From Actinoplanes campanulatus (GTDB lineage Bacteria > Actinomycetota > Actinomycetes > Mycobacteriales > Micromonosporaceae): a DNA stretch of 64,000 bases. The notes beneath the pieces were generated by a model. The model did not search any database. It was not told the origin of the DNA and was given only the letters and a program-made list of their open reading frames with translations. The stretch lies in contig NZ_BMPW01000004.1 of the NCBI RefSeq assembly GCF_014647795.1, positions 62,001 to 126,000 of the forward strand, given 5' to 3'. Shown here in pieces: positions 17,610 to 28,384 of this stretch (the stretch's first letter is position 1; each line of letters starts with the position of its first letter). The translations under genes were made by a program, and so were the position numbers.

Positions 17610-20378
17610 TCAGGCCGGATCGAAACCGGCGATGTGCAGTGAGAACGCCCGGATCGACCCGGTGTCCGCGCCGACCCGGTCGGCGACGTGCAGCGTCCAC
17701 GTGCCGTCGACCGGCGCGGTCCGCAGCGCCGACAGCGGGGTGGCCGGCTTCCAGCTGCCGGTGAACGGCGCGTTGCTGGACAGCGCCGACGCGAACGGTG
17801 TCGCGGCCGCGTCGTCGAACACCGCCTGGCACAGGTTGTTGCCGCTGCCCCCGGTCCGCGAGAACAGCGTCACCGACCGGCCGTCCGGCGCCTTCAGCGT
17901 GCCGATCAGGTCGCCCACGAAGGTGTGGTCGACGCCGACCGTGGTGGCGCCGGTGGCCGTGGAGCACTCGGTGCCGTCGATCGACACGGTCAGCGCCGAC
18001 GCGAACCCGACACCGGCGACCTCGACCGTGGCGGAGGCCCCGGTCGGGTCGTTGTCCGGGATCGGCACCGCCGCGCCGCCGTAGGCGAAGTCGCGCACCG
18101 TCGCCGACGGCTGCCCCACCGGCACGTTCACCGTCCGGGCGGTCGGCGACAGCACCCCGGCGAAGGTGACCCTGGTCTGCAACGTCACCGGCCGGCCCAG
18201 CGGATAGTCGGCGGCCAGCGTCACCGTGTAGTCCCGGGTCTTGGACGCGCCCGCCGCGATGGTGCCGTACGACCGGGACCGCGGCGTGACCGTCACGCCC
18301 GGATCCGAGGTGGACACCACCACGCTGACCCCGGTCGCCGTGCCGTCGCCGGAGTTGACGGCGGGCACCGTGACCGTGGCCTTCTCGCCCGGCTCCAGGT
18401 GGGCGTCACCGTCGCCGGTGGTCGGGGTGACCGTCGGCTCACCGGCCCGGACCAGCGGCTGCGGGGTGGCGCCGGTGTTGCGCAGCAGCAGGTCGGCCCG
18501 GATCACGCCGTTGCCGGTGCGCTGGTCGAACCCGGCCGGCGCCAGGTCCAGGGCGGTCGACGTGAGCGCGGCCCGGATCTCCTCGCCGGTCATCCCCGGG
18601 TTCCCGGAGAGCGCCAGCGCGGCGATCGCGGCGGCGTGCGGCGCCGACGCCGAGGTGCCGAAGAACGGGTTGAAGTCGGACAGCGACGTGGCCACCCCGT
18701 CGGCCGCGGTGATCTGCGGTTTGGCCCGCACCACGCCACCGGTCGAGGAGAGGTTCCCCGGCGTGTACGGCGTGCCGTCGGCGGCGTAGAACACCCGGCG
18801 CGGACCGTCCGAGGTGAACCGTTCCGGCTGTGACTGGCGGGTGTGCACGTTCGGGTACGGGCCGACCGGGTTCGCCGGGTCGCCGGTCTCCAGGTCGAAC
18901 GGCAGCGCGGCGGCCGCCGGGGTGGCCGCCACCGCGAACGCGTTCTCGGCGGCGCTGTGCCCGCGCAGCACACCCGGGGTGGAGAAGCCCATCCGGCCGC
19001 GGAACACGGTGAGCTGCAGGTACCGGTCGGCGCCGGCGAACTTGACGACCGCCACCTTCTGGCCGGTGGTGGCGCCGGTCTGGAGGATCTCCCACGGGTC
19101 GTCGTCGCCGTCCTGCACGTCCTGCGAGAACGACGTCACGTTGCCGGCCGAGTTGATCAGGTACAGGTCGTAGTCGTTGGCCGAACCGGCCAGCGGGTCC
19201 GCCCACCACAGGGTGGTGATCCGGCCGTCGCTGTTCGGCGACAGCGGGTTGAGGATCGACACGCCCTCGCCCGGGTCGAAGTCGTGCGCGTCCCCGGCGA
19301 ACTTGCCGAGGCCCAGCCCGGAGTCGGCGAAGTCGCCCTCCCAGTTGCCGGAGGACCCGTCGAGGGTGTTGCCCTCGTTGCCGGCCGAGCTGAAGTAGTA
19401 CGCGCCGTCCGCGGTCACCGCGTTGACCGCCTGTGCCGGCAGACCGTCCTGGAACGGGCTCTCGTGGTAGTAGACGACGTCGTCGACGATGATGTCGCAG
19501 CCGCCGGTGAAGCGCAGCGCCCGGATGTTCTCGGCGAAGCTGGCCTCACTGGTGAACGCCGTCGCGAAGCCGAGCTCGGCGTTCGGCACCAGGTCGTGGA
19601 TGATCTCCAGCATCGCGGTGCCCTCGTCGCCCTCGCCCTCCTGACCGGGCAGCACGTCGACGTCGGCGGGCAGGTCACCGGAGGCCTGCGAGTCGGCGAG
19701 GGAGTCCACGCCGTCGGACAGGGCGCAGACCTTCACCCCCACGCCGGTCACCTTGTGCCTGGTCCGGGCCGTGTCGGCGGCGTGTGTGCGGTCGCCCTCG
19801 GAGACGACCGAGCCGGCCGCCGCCGTGGTCAGTTTCGGCGCCGTCTTGAGAGCCGTCTCGATCCGGGCGGTCTTGCTCTCCTTGGACTCGGTCGTCGGCT
19901 TGGCGTTCGGGTCCCTCTGGTGGCCGGTGATCGCGCCGTGCTCCAGGTTGACCGCGGTCACGTCCTTCCAGGAGGCGATCTCCGGCAGTGTGCCGAGCGG
20001 CGCCTCGACCAGCACCGTACCGGTCTGTTCGGACGGGAAACGGATCCCCGCGCCGGCCTTGCGGAGCCGGCCGAGCAGGTCGTCGCCGACCTTCTCGGCG
20101 TGCACCTCGACCTCGACCGTGCCGGACTTGGTGACCTCGACGCCGGTGGTGAGCGCCGGCAGCGCGCTCGTGGCCACCTTGCTGTTCCGTTTGCGCAGTT
20201 CGACGGCGAGCCGGCTGTCGAGCTTGCGCTCGTCCGGGCTCATCGACTTCTTGATCTCCTGCAGGGCGGCGATCTGCGCGTACGCGTGATCGTCGGGTGA
20301 TTCCGCCCAGGCCGCGGTGCCGGTGATCCCGACCACGGTGGCGCCGATTGCGAGAGCAGCAACGGTTCTTCGAAGCAT
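17610..20378 (-). CDS. Secreted S8-type subtilase with P domain; catalytic His position is Glu
   Basis: About 922 residues. A signal peptide (AALAIGATVVGITGTAAWA) and a propeptide-like region (to about residue 190) precede a subtilase domain with the Asp motif VCALSDGVD, the oxyanion Asn motif SSAGNEG and the Ser motif GTSASAPHAAA. Where subtilisins have HGT, this protein has GDEGTAMLEIIHD, so the His is Glu, recalling the Ser-Glu-Asp triad of sedolisins. A CARDB-like beta domain (EPGEKATVTVPAVNSGDGTATG) and a C-terminal proprotein-convertase P domain (IPIPDN-type start, HTFVGDLIGTLKAPDG, WTLHVADR) follow. The start at 20378 is supported by GGGGG upstream. It could be an active Glu-type protease or a pseudo-enzyme. 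Confidence 0.85.
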   Translation of the reverse strand: MLRRTVAALAIGATVVGITGTAAWAESPDDHAYAQIAALQEIKKSMSPDERKLDSRLAVELRKRNSKVATSALPALTTGVEVTKSGTVEVEVHAEKVGDDLLGRLRKAGAGIRFPSEQTGTVLVEAPLGTLPEIASWKDVTAVNLEHGAITGHQRDPNAKPTTESKESKTARIETALKTAPKLTTAAAGSVVSEGDRTHAADTARTRHKVTGVGVKVCALSDGVDSLADSQASGDLPADVDVLPGQEGEGDEGTAMLEIIHDLVPNAELGFATAFTSEASFAENIRALRFTGGCDIIVDDVVYYHESPFQDGLPAQAVNAVTADGAYYFSSAGNEGNTLDGSSGNWEGDFADSGLGLGKFAGDAHDFDPGEGVSILNPLSPNSDGRITTLWWADPLAGSANDYDLYLINSAGNVTSFSQDVQDGDDDPWEILQTGATTGQKVAVVKFAGADRYLQLTVFRGRMGFSTPGVLRGHSAAENAFAVAATPAAAALPFDLETGDPANPVGPYPNVHTRQSQPERFTSDGPRRVFYAADGTPYTPGNLSSTGGVVRAKPQITAADGVATSLSDFNPFFGTSASAPHAAAIAALALSGNPGMTGEEIRAALTSTALDLAPAGFDQRTGNGVIRADLLLRNTGATPQPLVRAGEPTVTPTTGDGDAHLEPGEKATVTVPAVNSGDGTATGVSVVVSTSDPGVTVTPRSRSYGTIAAGASKTRDYTVTLAADYPLGRPVTLQTRVTFAGVLSPTARTVNVPVGQPSATVRDFAYGGAAVPIPDNDPTGASATVEVAGVGFASALTVSIDGTECSTATGATTVGVDHTFVGDLIGTLKAPDGRSVTLFSRTGGSGNNLCQAVFDDAAATPFASALSSNAPFTGSWKPATPLSALRTAPVDGTWTLHVADRVGADTGSIRAFSLHIAGFDPA

Positions 20379-20545
20379 GCAGTCCCCCACTGACATCTAT
20401 CGATTCGATGTCCGTGGATGTTATCGGGATCGGGATCAATGTTCGAGCACCGCAACCGGATCGCTCTCCGACCGGATCGCGGCCCGCACCCGCCGGACCG
20501 CACGGTGGTACGTCCACGCACCGGAAGGCAAGGAGCGCACGTCAG

Positions 20546-21589
20546 GTGAGGAAGACACGGATCATCACCGCGATGGCCACGGCATTCGCGGTCGCTGCCC
20601 CGATCGTCGGCACCCCCGGCACAGCCCACGCGGCGGTCCCCGGAGTCGCGCACGACTACAGCAAGCTCATGTACCGCAGCCTCACCGTCGACGCGACCAA
20701 GGCGGCGCTGCGTAGGACCCTGGCCGTCCAGAAGGCGGCGCTCAAGACGCGTACCACCGAGGTCACCGCCGCCACCAGGGCCGACGCCGCCGCCCGGAAG
20801 AAGCTGGCCGATGTCACCACGGCGCACGCGGCCGTACACGAACGGCTCAAGACCGCCGAACGCGCGCTCACCGGCACCAAGAACACCCTGACCCGCGTGT
20901 CGAAACAGCGCCCCCGCAAGAAGAAGGCCGTCACCAAGGCGACCAGGGCCGTCACCACCGCCACCGCCACCCGCGACGCCCGCCGCAAGAGGTTGCACGA
21001 GGCCGCCGCCGTCCTGCGCGCCACCAAGGCCCAGGCCAGGACCGCCGCCACCGGCCTGCAGAAGGCGGCCGCCGTGCGCCAGGCCGCCGCCGCGGCGATC
21101 CCGAAGACCGAGCAGCGCATCGCCACCGCCGGCACCGCGGCCGGCTACGCCGCACAGGCCGCCACGGTCAGCCGCGACGTGGTCACCGAGATCCGGCCGA
21201 AGTTCGCCCTGGCCGACACCACCACGGTCTACGGCACCACTGTCCACCGCAACGTCGCCTACGCCTTCAAGCGGATGGTCGACGACGCCCGCGCCGACGG
21301 CGTCGCCATCTCCGGAGGCGGATTCCGCACCAAGCAACGGCAGATCGAACTCCGCAAGATCAACGGCTGCCCCGACGTGTGGACCGCGCCGGCCTCCGCC
21401 TGCCGCGTCCCGACCGCCATCCCGGGCCGCTCCCTGCACGAACTCGGCCTGGCCGTCGACATCACCTCCGACGGAAAATCGCTGACCAAGAAGACCAAGG
21501 CCTTCAAGTGGCTGTCCGCCAACGCCGCGAAATACGGCTACGTCAACCTGCCCTCCGAGGCCTGGCACTGGTCCATCACCGGCGGCTGA
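20546..21589 (+). CDS. Secreted coiled-coil D-Ala-D-Ala carboxypeptidase-like protein (VanY/M15B)
   Basis: This 347-residue protein has a signal peptide (IITAMATAFAVAAPIVGTPGTAHA), a long Ala/Lys/Arg/Thr-rich helical region (about residues 45-205) that should form a coiled coil, and a C-terminal M15B domain. The domain shows GGGFRTKQRQIELRK, the zinc motif LHELGLAVDIT (a His and an Asp ligand) and EAWHWS (general base Glu and third ligand His). It would trim D-Ala from peptidoglycan stems outside the membrane. The very basic helical stalk may bind teichoic acids or cell wall. The GTG start is chosen because it directly opens the signal peptide after AAGGAG. It diverges from the subtilase gene. 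Confidence 0.85.
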   Translation: MRKTRIITAMATAFAVAAPIVGTPGTAHAAVPGVAHDYSKLMYRSLTVDATKAALRRTLAVQKAALKTRTTEVTAATRADAAARKKLADVTTAHAAVHERLKTAERALTGTKNTLTRVSKQRPRKKKAVTKATRAVTTATATRDARRKRLHEAAAVLRATKAQARTAATGLQKAAAVRQAAAAAIPKTEQRIATAGTAAGYAAQAATVSRDVVTEIRPKFALADTTTVYGTTVHRNVAYAFKRMVDDARADGVAISGGGFRTKQRQIELRKINGCPDVWTAPASACRVPTAIPGRSLHELGLAVDITSDGKSLTKKTKAFKWLSANAAKYGYVNLPSEAWHWSITGG

Positions 21590-21607
21590 CCGGATCGGTG
21601 GCCGGCG

Positions 21608-23052
21608 TCAGAAGCGGAGGATGCTGCCCTCGGCGTTGCCGGCCAGGTAGAGGGCGCCGTCCGGGCCGGTGGCCAGGCCCGCGAAGGGGCGCGGCACCCC
21701 GGGCAGGTCGTGCACCATCAGGGCCGGCTGCGGGTCGCGGGGCGGTGCCACCGGCAGGTCCTCGGCCAGCACCCGCGGCTCCGGCCCGAGCGCGATCAGG
21801 CGGCCGCGGCCCGACTCGACCACCACCGGGCGGCCGTCGGCGATGGCCAGGCCCTGCGGGGCGGACAGGTTCTCGGCCACGGCGACCGGCTTGCCGTCCT
21901 CGAGGCGGTGGACCGCGCCGTGCTCCTCGTCGCTGACGTAGCAGCGGCCCTCCGCGTCGACCGCGACCCCGGCCGGACGGCCCAGCCCCTCGGCCAGCAC
22001 CTCGACCGTGTCGTCGACGGTGATCGCCAGGACCCGGCCGGCACCGGACTCGGCGATCACCACGGCGCCGTCCGGGCGTACCGCGATGCCGAGAGGGTGA
22101 TTCAAGGCGACCTCGCGCATGCGCAGTGAGCCGGAGATCCGGTCGTAGGTTCCGGTCTGGCCGTACTGCGAGGTGAAATGCAGCTGGTCGCCGGAGGCGG
22201 CCAGGCCGTGCGCGAACGGCAGCAGCGCCCGGTCGATCCGGTAGTGGTCGGCGGTGTGCACCTTCCCGTCGTCGTCCACCGCCACGCCGTAGGGGCCCGC
22301 GAAGCCGTGCGGCACGATCTCCCGGGTGGTCCCGTCCGGCAGCACCTCGGTGATCCCGGCCGTGGCGAAACTGGACACGAACATCCGGTTGTCGCCGGAG
22401 AACGCCGCGTTGTCCAGGCCGGGCACCCCGGTCGTGATCGTGGTCCGCCGGTCGCCGTCGACGCGCACGATGGTGCCGTTCTCGTCGACGAGCAGGACGT
22501 GCAGGACACCGTCGCGGTCGAAACGGACGGCCACGGTCTGCGGCAGTTCGTCGGCGAACAACTCCGGCTCGCCGCCGTCCGGGCCGACCCGGTGGACCGA
22601 ACCCGGGAACATGTGCGGGAAATAGAGGCGCCCGTCCGGGCCGGCCTGCATGGCGTTGCCGAGCATCAGGCCCTCGGCCAGCACGGCCGGCTCACCCGCG
22701 CCGATCTCCAGCACCCGGCCGGCGAAGGCCATCTCGTTGACGAACAGCCGGTTGCCGAGGCAGCAGATGCCGTTCGGGTTGCGGATGCCCTCGGCCACCA
22801 CGCTCAGCTCGCCGGCCGGGGTGCGCCGCCACACGAGGCCGGGCGCCAGGTCGACGACGTACAGGTTGCCGTCGGCGTCGAAGGCCAGGTCGTCGGGGGA
22901 CTGCACCGGCCCGTCCGCGCCGATCAGCACCGACACCTCGCCGGTGTGCACGTCGACCGTGCGGATCCGCCCGGCCAGGTACTCGGCCACGTACAGCAGC
23001 CCGTCCGGGCCGAACGCGATGCCGTTCGACCCGCGCAGCGGTGAGGGTCCGG

Positions 23053-23065
<13 letters not shown>
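21608..23065 (-). CDS. SMP-30/gluconolactonase-like beta-propeller protein
   Basis: The 485-residue product is built from repeated propeller blades with the pattern 'GxPxGxAxDxxGxLYVxD' (for example GLGRPAGVAVDAEGRCYVSDEE, and LRGSNGIAFGPDG followed by LLYVAEY), in two arrays of about 240 residues each. Such proteins include calcium-dependent lactonases. No signal peptide is seen, so it is cytosolic. The GTG start at 23065 lies inside the 3' end of the upstream monooxygenase gene (13-base overlap), which means coupled translation. Since Baeyer-Villiger enzymes make esters or lactones, hydrolysis of that product is a natural proposed role (inference). No closely related single-function enzyme is recognised. 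Confidence 0.75.
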
Positions 23066-24819
<1,754 letters not shown>

Positions 24820-24914
24820 ACGTCCCCTTCCGACAGGCCCCCGTGGCATGCATCGCAAACTTTAAAGCACGTGACTGGCGAAACGTCCACATTGATCAAG
24901 GCATCGAGTCAGGC

Positions 24915-24937
24915 GGATCTCTGCCATGCGGAGATCC
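24915..24937. promoter_or_regulatory. Perfect inverted repeat in the divergent promoter region
   Basis: GGATCTC (24915-24921) and GAGATCC (24931-24937) are separated by nine bases, a spacing suited to a dimeric regulator. The site lies between the monooxygenase and the first cluster gene. Confidence 0.4.
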
Positions 24938-24952
24938 GACAGTGAAGAGGGC

Positions 24953-24975
24953 TTCCTCACCGGTCCGGTGAAGAA
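24953..24975. promoter_or_regulatory. Palindromic candidate operator of the biosynthetic cluster
   Basis: The core TCACCGGTCCGGTGA (24957-24971) is a perfect 15-base palindrome. It extends imperfectly on both sides (TTCC and AGAA). It lies about 50 bases before the start of the first cluster gene, where an operator or activator site is expected. Confidence 0.5.
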
Positions 24976-25023
24976 AGAGGATGGCCGAGGCGCACCTGAC
25001 CGAACTACCACGGGGATGACAGT

Positions 25024-25674
25024 TTGAGCAGGTCAACGACGCCGGCGCTGGCCGGCGTACCGGGAATTCAGCTGATCGACTTCGACCTCGTCACGGGTCC
25101 GGCCGGGCCGTCCCGGCTGTTCCTGCACGGTTTCGGCGGCGACAAGCACCAGCTGCGCGGGCTGGGCGACGCACTGCCGCCGGCGAGTCAATCGATGTAC
25201 GTGTCGCTGCGCGCCCACGGCGACAGCCCCCGCCCGGCCTGGGGCTACTCGGTCCTCGACTTCGCCGCCGACGTGCACCGGGTCGCCGACCTGCTGCGGC
25301 CGCCGGTCGACGTGATCGCCTACTCGTACGGCGCCCTGGTCGGCGCCGCCTGCGCCGCCACCTGGGGCGACGGCCTGATCCGCAGCCTCGTGGTGATCGA
25401 CCAGTCGTTCACCGCCGACCCGGCCCAGCACGAGGCCGACGAGTGGGCCGAGGGCAGCTACCTGCGGTGGATGTACCGCTACGGCCGCATGGTCGAGCGC
25501 CTCGGCATCCCGGTGCACGTGCTCGCCGCCCAGCACAGCGACATGATCGGCCCGGAGGAGCGGGGCCGGATGACCGCCGCCGGGATCCGGGTCACCACCG
25601 TCCCCGGCGACCACGGCGGCTGCCTCGACGACCCGGCCCGCCTCGCCGCGGTCATCACCGGGCGCCCATGCTGA
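25024..25674 (+). CDS. Alpha/beta hydrolase, first gene of the biosynthetic cluster
   Basis: A 216-residue alpha/beta hydrolase with an oxyanion segment (LFLHGFGGDKHQ), a nucleophile elbow AYSYGALVG (Ser), a candidate acid in the HVLAAQHSDMIG region and a terminal His (VPGDHGGCL). It is shorter than usual because the lid is reduced. It could act as a type II editing thioesterase, an ester hydrolase or a resistance function. The TTG start is tentative, but no other start gives the conserved N-terminal strand. The stop overlaps the exporter start by seven bases, which ties it to the cluster. Confidence 0.8.
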   Translation: MSRSTTPALAGVPGIQLIDFDLVTGPAGPSRLFLHGFGGDKHQLRGLGDALPPASQSMYVSLRAHGDSPRPAWGYSVLDFAADVHRVADLLRPPVDVIAYSYGALVGAACAATWGDGLIRSLVVIDQSFTADPAQHEADEWAEGSYLRWMYRYGRMVERLGIPVHVLAAQHSDMIGPEERGRMTAAGIRVTTVPGDHGGCLDDPARLAAVITGRPC

Positions 25675-26867
25675 CCGGCCCAGCCCGGAAACTGGTGACC
25701 GCACAGCTGGTCACCAACATCGGCAACGGCGCGTTCGCCACCTGCTCGGCCCTCTACTTCACCCAGGTCCTCGGGTTCTCCCCGGCGGCGCTCGGCCTCG
25801 GCCTGGCCGCCGCCGGGGTCGCCGGGGTGCTGGCCGGTGTCCCGGCCGGCCATCTCGCCGACCGGTACGGCGCCCGCCGCGTCGCCGTCCTGCTCGTGGC
25901 CCTGACCGGGGTCGCGGCGGCCGGCTACCTCGTCCTCGGCTCGTACCCGGCGTTCGTCGCTGTCGCCTGCGCGTGGGCACTGTTCGACCGCGGCGGGTAC
26001 GCGGCCCGGCAAGCCCTGATGGCCACCGTCCTCTCCGGGCCGGACCTGGTCCAGGCCCGCGCCCGGCTGCGCGTGGTCACCAACATCGGCATGGCGATCG
26101 GCGCCGGCATCGGGGCGCTGGCGCTCGCCGCGGACACCCCGCAGGCGTACCGGATCGTCCTCGGCCTGGACGCGCTGACGTTCCTCGGCTGCGCCGTCCT
26201 GTTGCGCCGGCTGCCGGCCGCCCCACCCACCGCCGCCGCCGAACGGCAACCCGGCGAGCCGCGCCTGGCCGTCCTGCGGGACCGGCCCTACGCCACGATC
26301 ACCGTGCTCACCATGGTGATGTCGCTGCACGTGCCGGTGCTCGACGTGATCCTGCCGCTGTGGATCGTGCTGCACACCGATGCGCCGAAACCGCTGACCG
26401 CCGCCCTGGTCGTGCTGAACACGGTCACCGTCGTGCTGTTGCAGGTGCGGGTCACGACCGGCATCGACACCGTGGCGACGGCGGTGCGCGCCACCCGTAC
26501 GTCTGCCTTGTTTCTGGCAGGCATGTGCCTGTTCTTCGCGGCGTCGGACGGCCGTTCGGCCGCGGTGGCGACGGTGCTGCTGGTGGCCGCCGCGGGCCTG
26601 CACGTCTACGGCGAGATGGTCCAGTCGTCGGCCGCCTGGGTGTTCGCCTACGAACTCGCGCCACCCGACCGGCAGGGCCAGTACCAGGGCTTCTTCAACT
26701 CCGGGACGGCCGTGTCGCAGATGGTCGCCCCGGCCGCCCTGACCCTCCTGCTGATCGAGGGCGGCCGGCCGGGCTGGCTCGTGCTGGCCGCCGCCTTCCT
26801 GGCCGCCGGCTGGGCGACCGGCCCGGCCACCGCCCGCGCCCACCAGTACGAACGGAGCACCCCATGA
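25668..26867 (+). CDS. MFS exporter of the cluster
   Basis: A 399-residue transporter with about twelve hydrophobic segments and the MFS A-motif-like GHLADRYGARRVAVL between TM2 and TM3. The opening GPARKLVTAQLVTNIGNGAFATCSALYF is typical of drug-efflux members of actinomycetes. Its place between the hydrolase and the PCP-TE, with overlaps on both sides (seven bases and ATGA), suggests it exports the cluster's product and gives self-protection. Confidence 0.88.
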   Translation: MLTGPARKLVTAQLVTNIGNGAFATCSALYFTQVLGFSPAALGLGLAAAGVAGVLAGVPAGHLADRYGARRVAVLLVALTGVAAAGYLVLGSYPAFVAVACAWALFDRGGYAARQALMATVLSGPDLVQARARLRVVTNIGMAIGAGIGALALAADTPQAYRIVLGLDALTFLGCAVLLRRLPAAPPTAAAERQPGEPRLAVLRDRPYATITVLTMVMSLHVPVLDVILPLWIVLHTDAPKPLTAALVVLNTVTVVLLQVRVTTGIDTVATAVRATRTSALFLAGMCLFFAASDGRSAAVATVLLVAAAGLHVYGEMVQSSAAWVFAYELAPPDRQGQYQGFFNSGTAVSQMVAPAALTLLLIEGGRPGWLVLAAAFLAAGWATGPATARAHQYERSTP

Positions 26868-27919
26868 CGACCGTCGCGCCGCGTGACCCGGCCGAACTCC
26901 AGATCGCCGACCTGTGGCGGGAGATCATCGGCATCCCCGAGGTCGGGGTGCACGACGACTTCTTCGAGGTCGGCGGGCACTCGCTGCTGGCGATCAGCGT
27001 GGTGGTCGGCATCCGCCGGCTGTTCGGGGTGGACGTCACCGCCGGGCAGCTCCTCGAAGCCAACACCATCGCGAAACTCGCCGAGATCGTCCGCGGCGGC
27101 AACCCGGGGGAGGCGCCCAGCCCGCTGGCCCGGCTGCGGCACGGCGACCCGGAACTGGCCCCGGTCTACGGGCTGCCGCCGGTCTCCGGAACCACCCTGG
27201 TCTACGTGCGGCTCATGCAGGCGCTGCCCCGCAACCGGCCGTTCTGGGCGTTGCAGTCGGTCGGCCTCCAACCGGGGGAGCAGCCGCTCACCACGGTCGA
27301 GGACGTGGCCTCCGACTTCATCACCCGGGCCCGCAAGGTCCACCCGGCCGGGAAACCGTGGCACCTGGTCGGCTACTCGATGGGCGGCGTCTACGCCTAC
27401 GAGATCGCCAAGCAGCTGCACACCGCCGGGGAACCGGTCGGCCTGGTCGGGCTGCTGGACACCCGGCCCACCGCGGACACCGGCGGCGACGAGGACTACG
27501 CGCTCAACGCCCTGCTGCGCCGCGGCCTCAAGCTCGATCTCGACCTGGACGAGGTGCGGGCCATGGCACCGGACGCCCGCGCCGAGCTGCTGCTGACCGA
27601 GGCGGTCGCGGCCGGCACCGTACCGGCCGACTTCGACCGCGACCGGCTGCTGCGGATGGTCGACATGTACCGCTACAACCTGGACGCCCTGGTCGGCTAC
27701 GACCCGGCCGGCTACCCGGGCACCGTCACCCTCTACCGGGTGACCGACCACGCCATGGAGCCGGTGCTGCTGCCGCGTGACCTCGACTGGACCCGGCGGG
27801 CCGGTGAACTCGTCGTCCACGACGTGCCGGGCCACCACTTCAGCATGATCGAACCCGGCCAGGTGGAGACCATCGCCGCCCTGATCGACGCCGCCACAAC
27901 CACGGAGGAAGAACAGTGA
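26864..27919 (+). CDS. Peptidyl carrier protein-thioesterase didomain
   Basis: The 351-residue protein has a carrier domain (residues about 8-78) with the phosphopantetheine site FFEVGGHSLLA (S40), followed by a type I thioesterase (about 95-345) with nucleophile S172 (LVGYSMGGVYAYE), acid Asp in LLDTRP and His in VPGHHFSMIEP. It has no condensation or adenylation domain. It would receive an amino acid from the separate adenylation enzyme at 35045, hold it during tailoring and release it by hydrolysis or cyclisation. The ATG overlaps the exporter stop (ATGA), and its stop overlaps the TrmO-like gene (GTGA). Confidence 0.93.
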   Translation: MTTVAPRDPAELQIADLWREIIGIPEVGVHDDFFEVGGHSLLAISVVVGIRRLFGVDVTAGQLLEANTIAKLAEIVRGGNPGEAPSPLARLRHGDPELAPVYGLPPVSGTTLVYVRLMQALPRNRPFWALQSVGLQPGEQPLTTVEDVASDFITRARKVHPAGKPWHLVGYSMGGVYAYEIAKQLHTAGEPVGLVGLLDTRPTADTGGDEDYALNALLRRGLKLDLDLDEVRAMAPDARAELLLTEAVAAGTVPADFDRDRLLRMVDMYRYNLDALVGYDPAGYPGTVTLYRVTDHAMEPVLLPRDLDWTRRAGELVVHDVPGHHFSMIEPGQVETIAALIDAATTTEEEQ

Positions 27920-28371
27920 CACCGATCGGCATCGTCCGCAACGAGCGCACCACCCCCGAGGACGACCACTGGGGCAAGGTCGACTCGGTGATCGAACTCG
28001 ACGCCACCCAGGTCGACGCCGACGCCACCCTCGGGCTGGAGGAGTTCTCCCACATCGAGGTGGTCTTCTCCTTCCACCTGTGCGACCCGGCCAGGACCAC
28101 CCGCGGCGCCCGGCACCCGCGCGGCAACACCGCCCTGCCGAAGGTCGGGGTGCTCGCCCAGCGGGTCAAGGACCGCCCCAACCACCTCGGCGTCTCCCGC
28201 TGCGAGCTGATCCGCGTCGACGGGCTGCGCCTGCACGTCCGCGGCCTCGACGCCATCGACGGCACTCCCGTGCTGGACGTCAAGGCGTTCCTGAGCGCCA
28301 TGGTCCCGCCCGTCGAGGCCGTCCGCGAACCCGCCTGGGTGCACGACGTCATGAAGTCCTATTACCACTAG
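27916..28371 (+). CDS. TrmO/TsaA-like SAM-binding protein in a biosynthetic context
   Basis: This 151-residue protein is a single TsaA/TrmO domain. It opens with IGIVRNERTTPEDDHWG, then LEEFSHIEVVFSFHL, the RHPRGN segment and VGVLAQRVKDRPNHLGVSRCELI, all signatures of the family. Family members methylate the N6 of t6A37 in tRNA-Thr with SAM, using a beta-barrel fold unlike other methyltransferases. Here it overlaps the PCP-TE and precedes a radical SAM gene, so a role as a small-molecule or PCP-substrate methyltransferase, or another SAM chemistry, is more likely than tRNA work. That is inference. The C-terminal part of cellular TrmO is lacking, as in short forms. Confidence 0.82.
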   Translation: MTPIGIVRNERTTPEDDHWGKVDSVIELDATQVDADATLGLEEFSHIEVVFSFHLCDPARTTRGARHPRGNTALPKVGVLAQRVKDRPNHLGVSRCELIRVDGLRLHVRGLDAIDGTPVLDVKAFLSAMVPPVEAVREPAWVHDVMKSYYH

Positions 28372-28384
28372 GAAGGACATCCGC

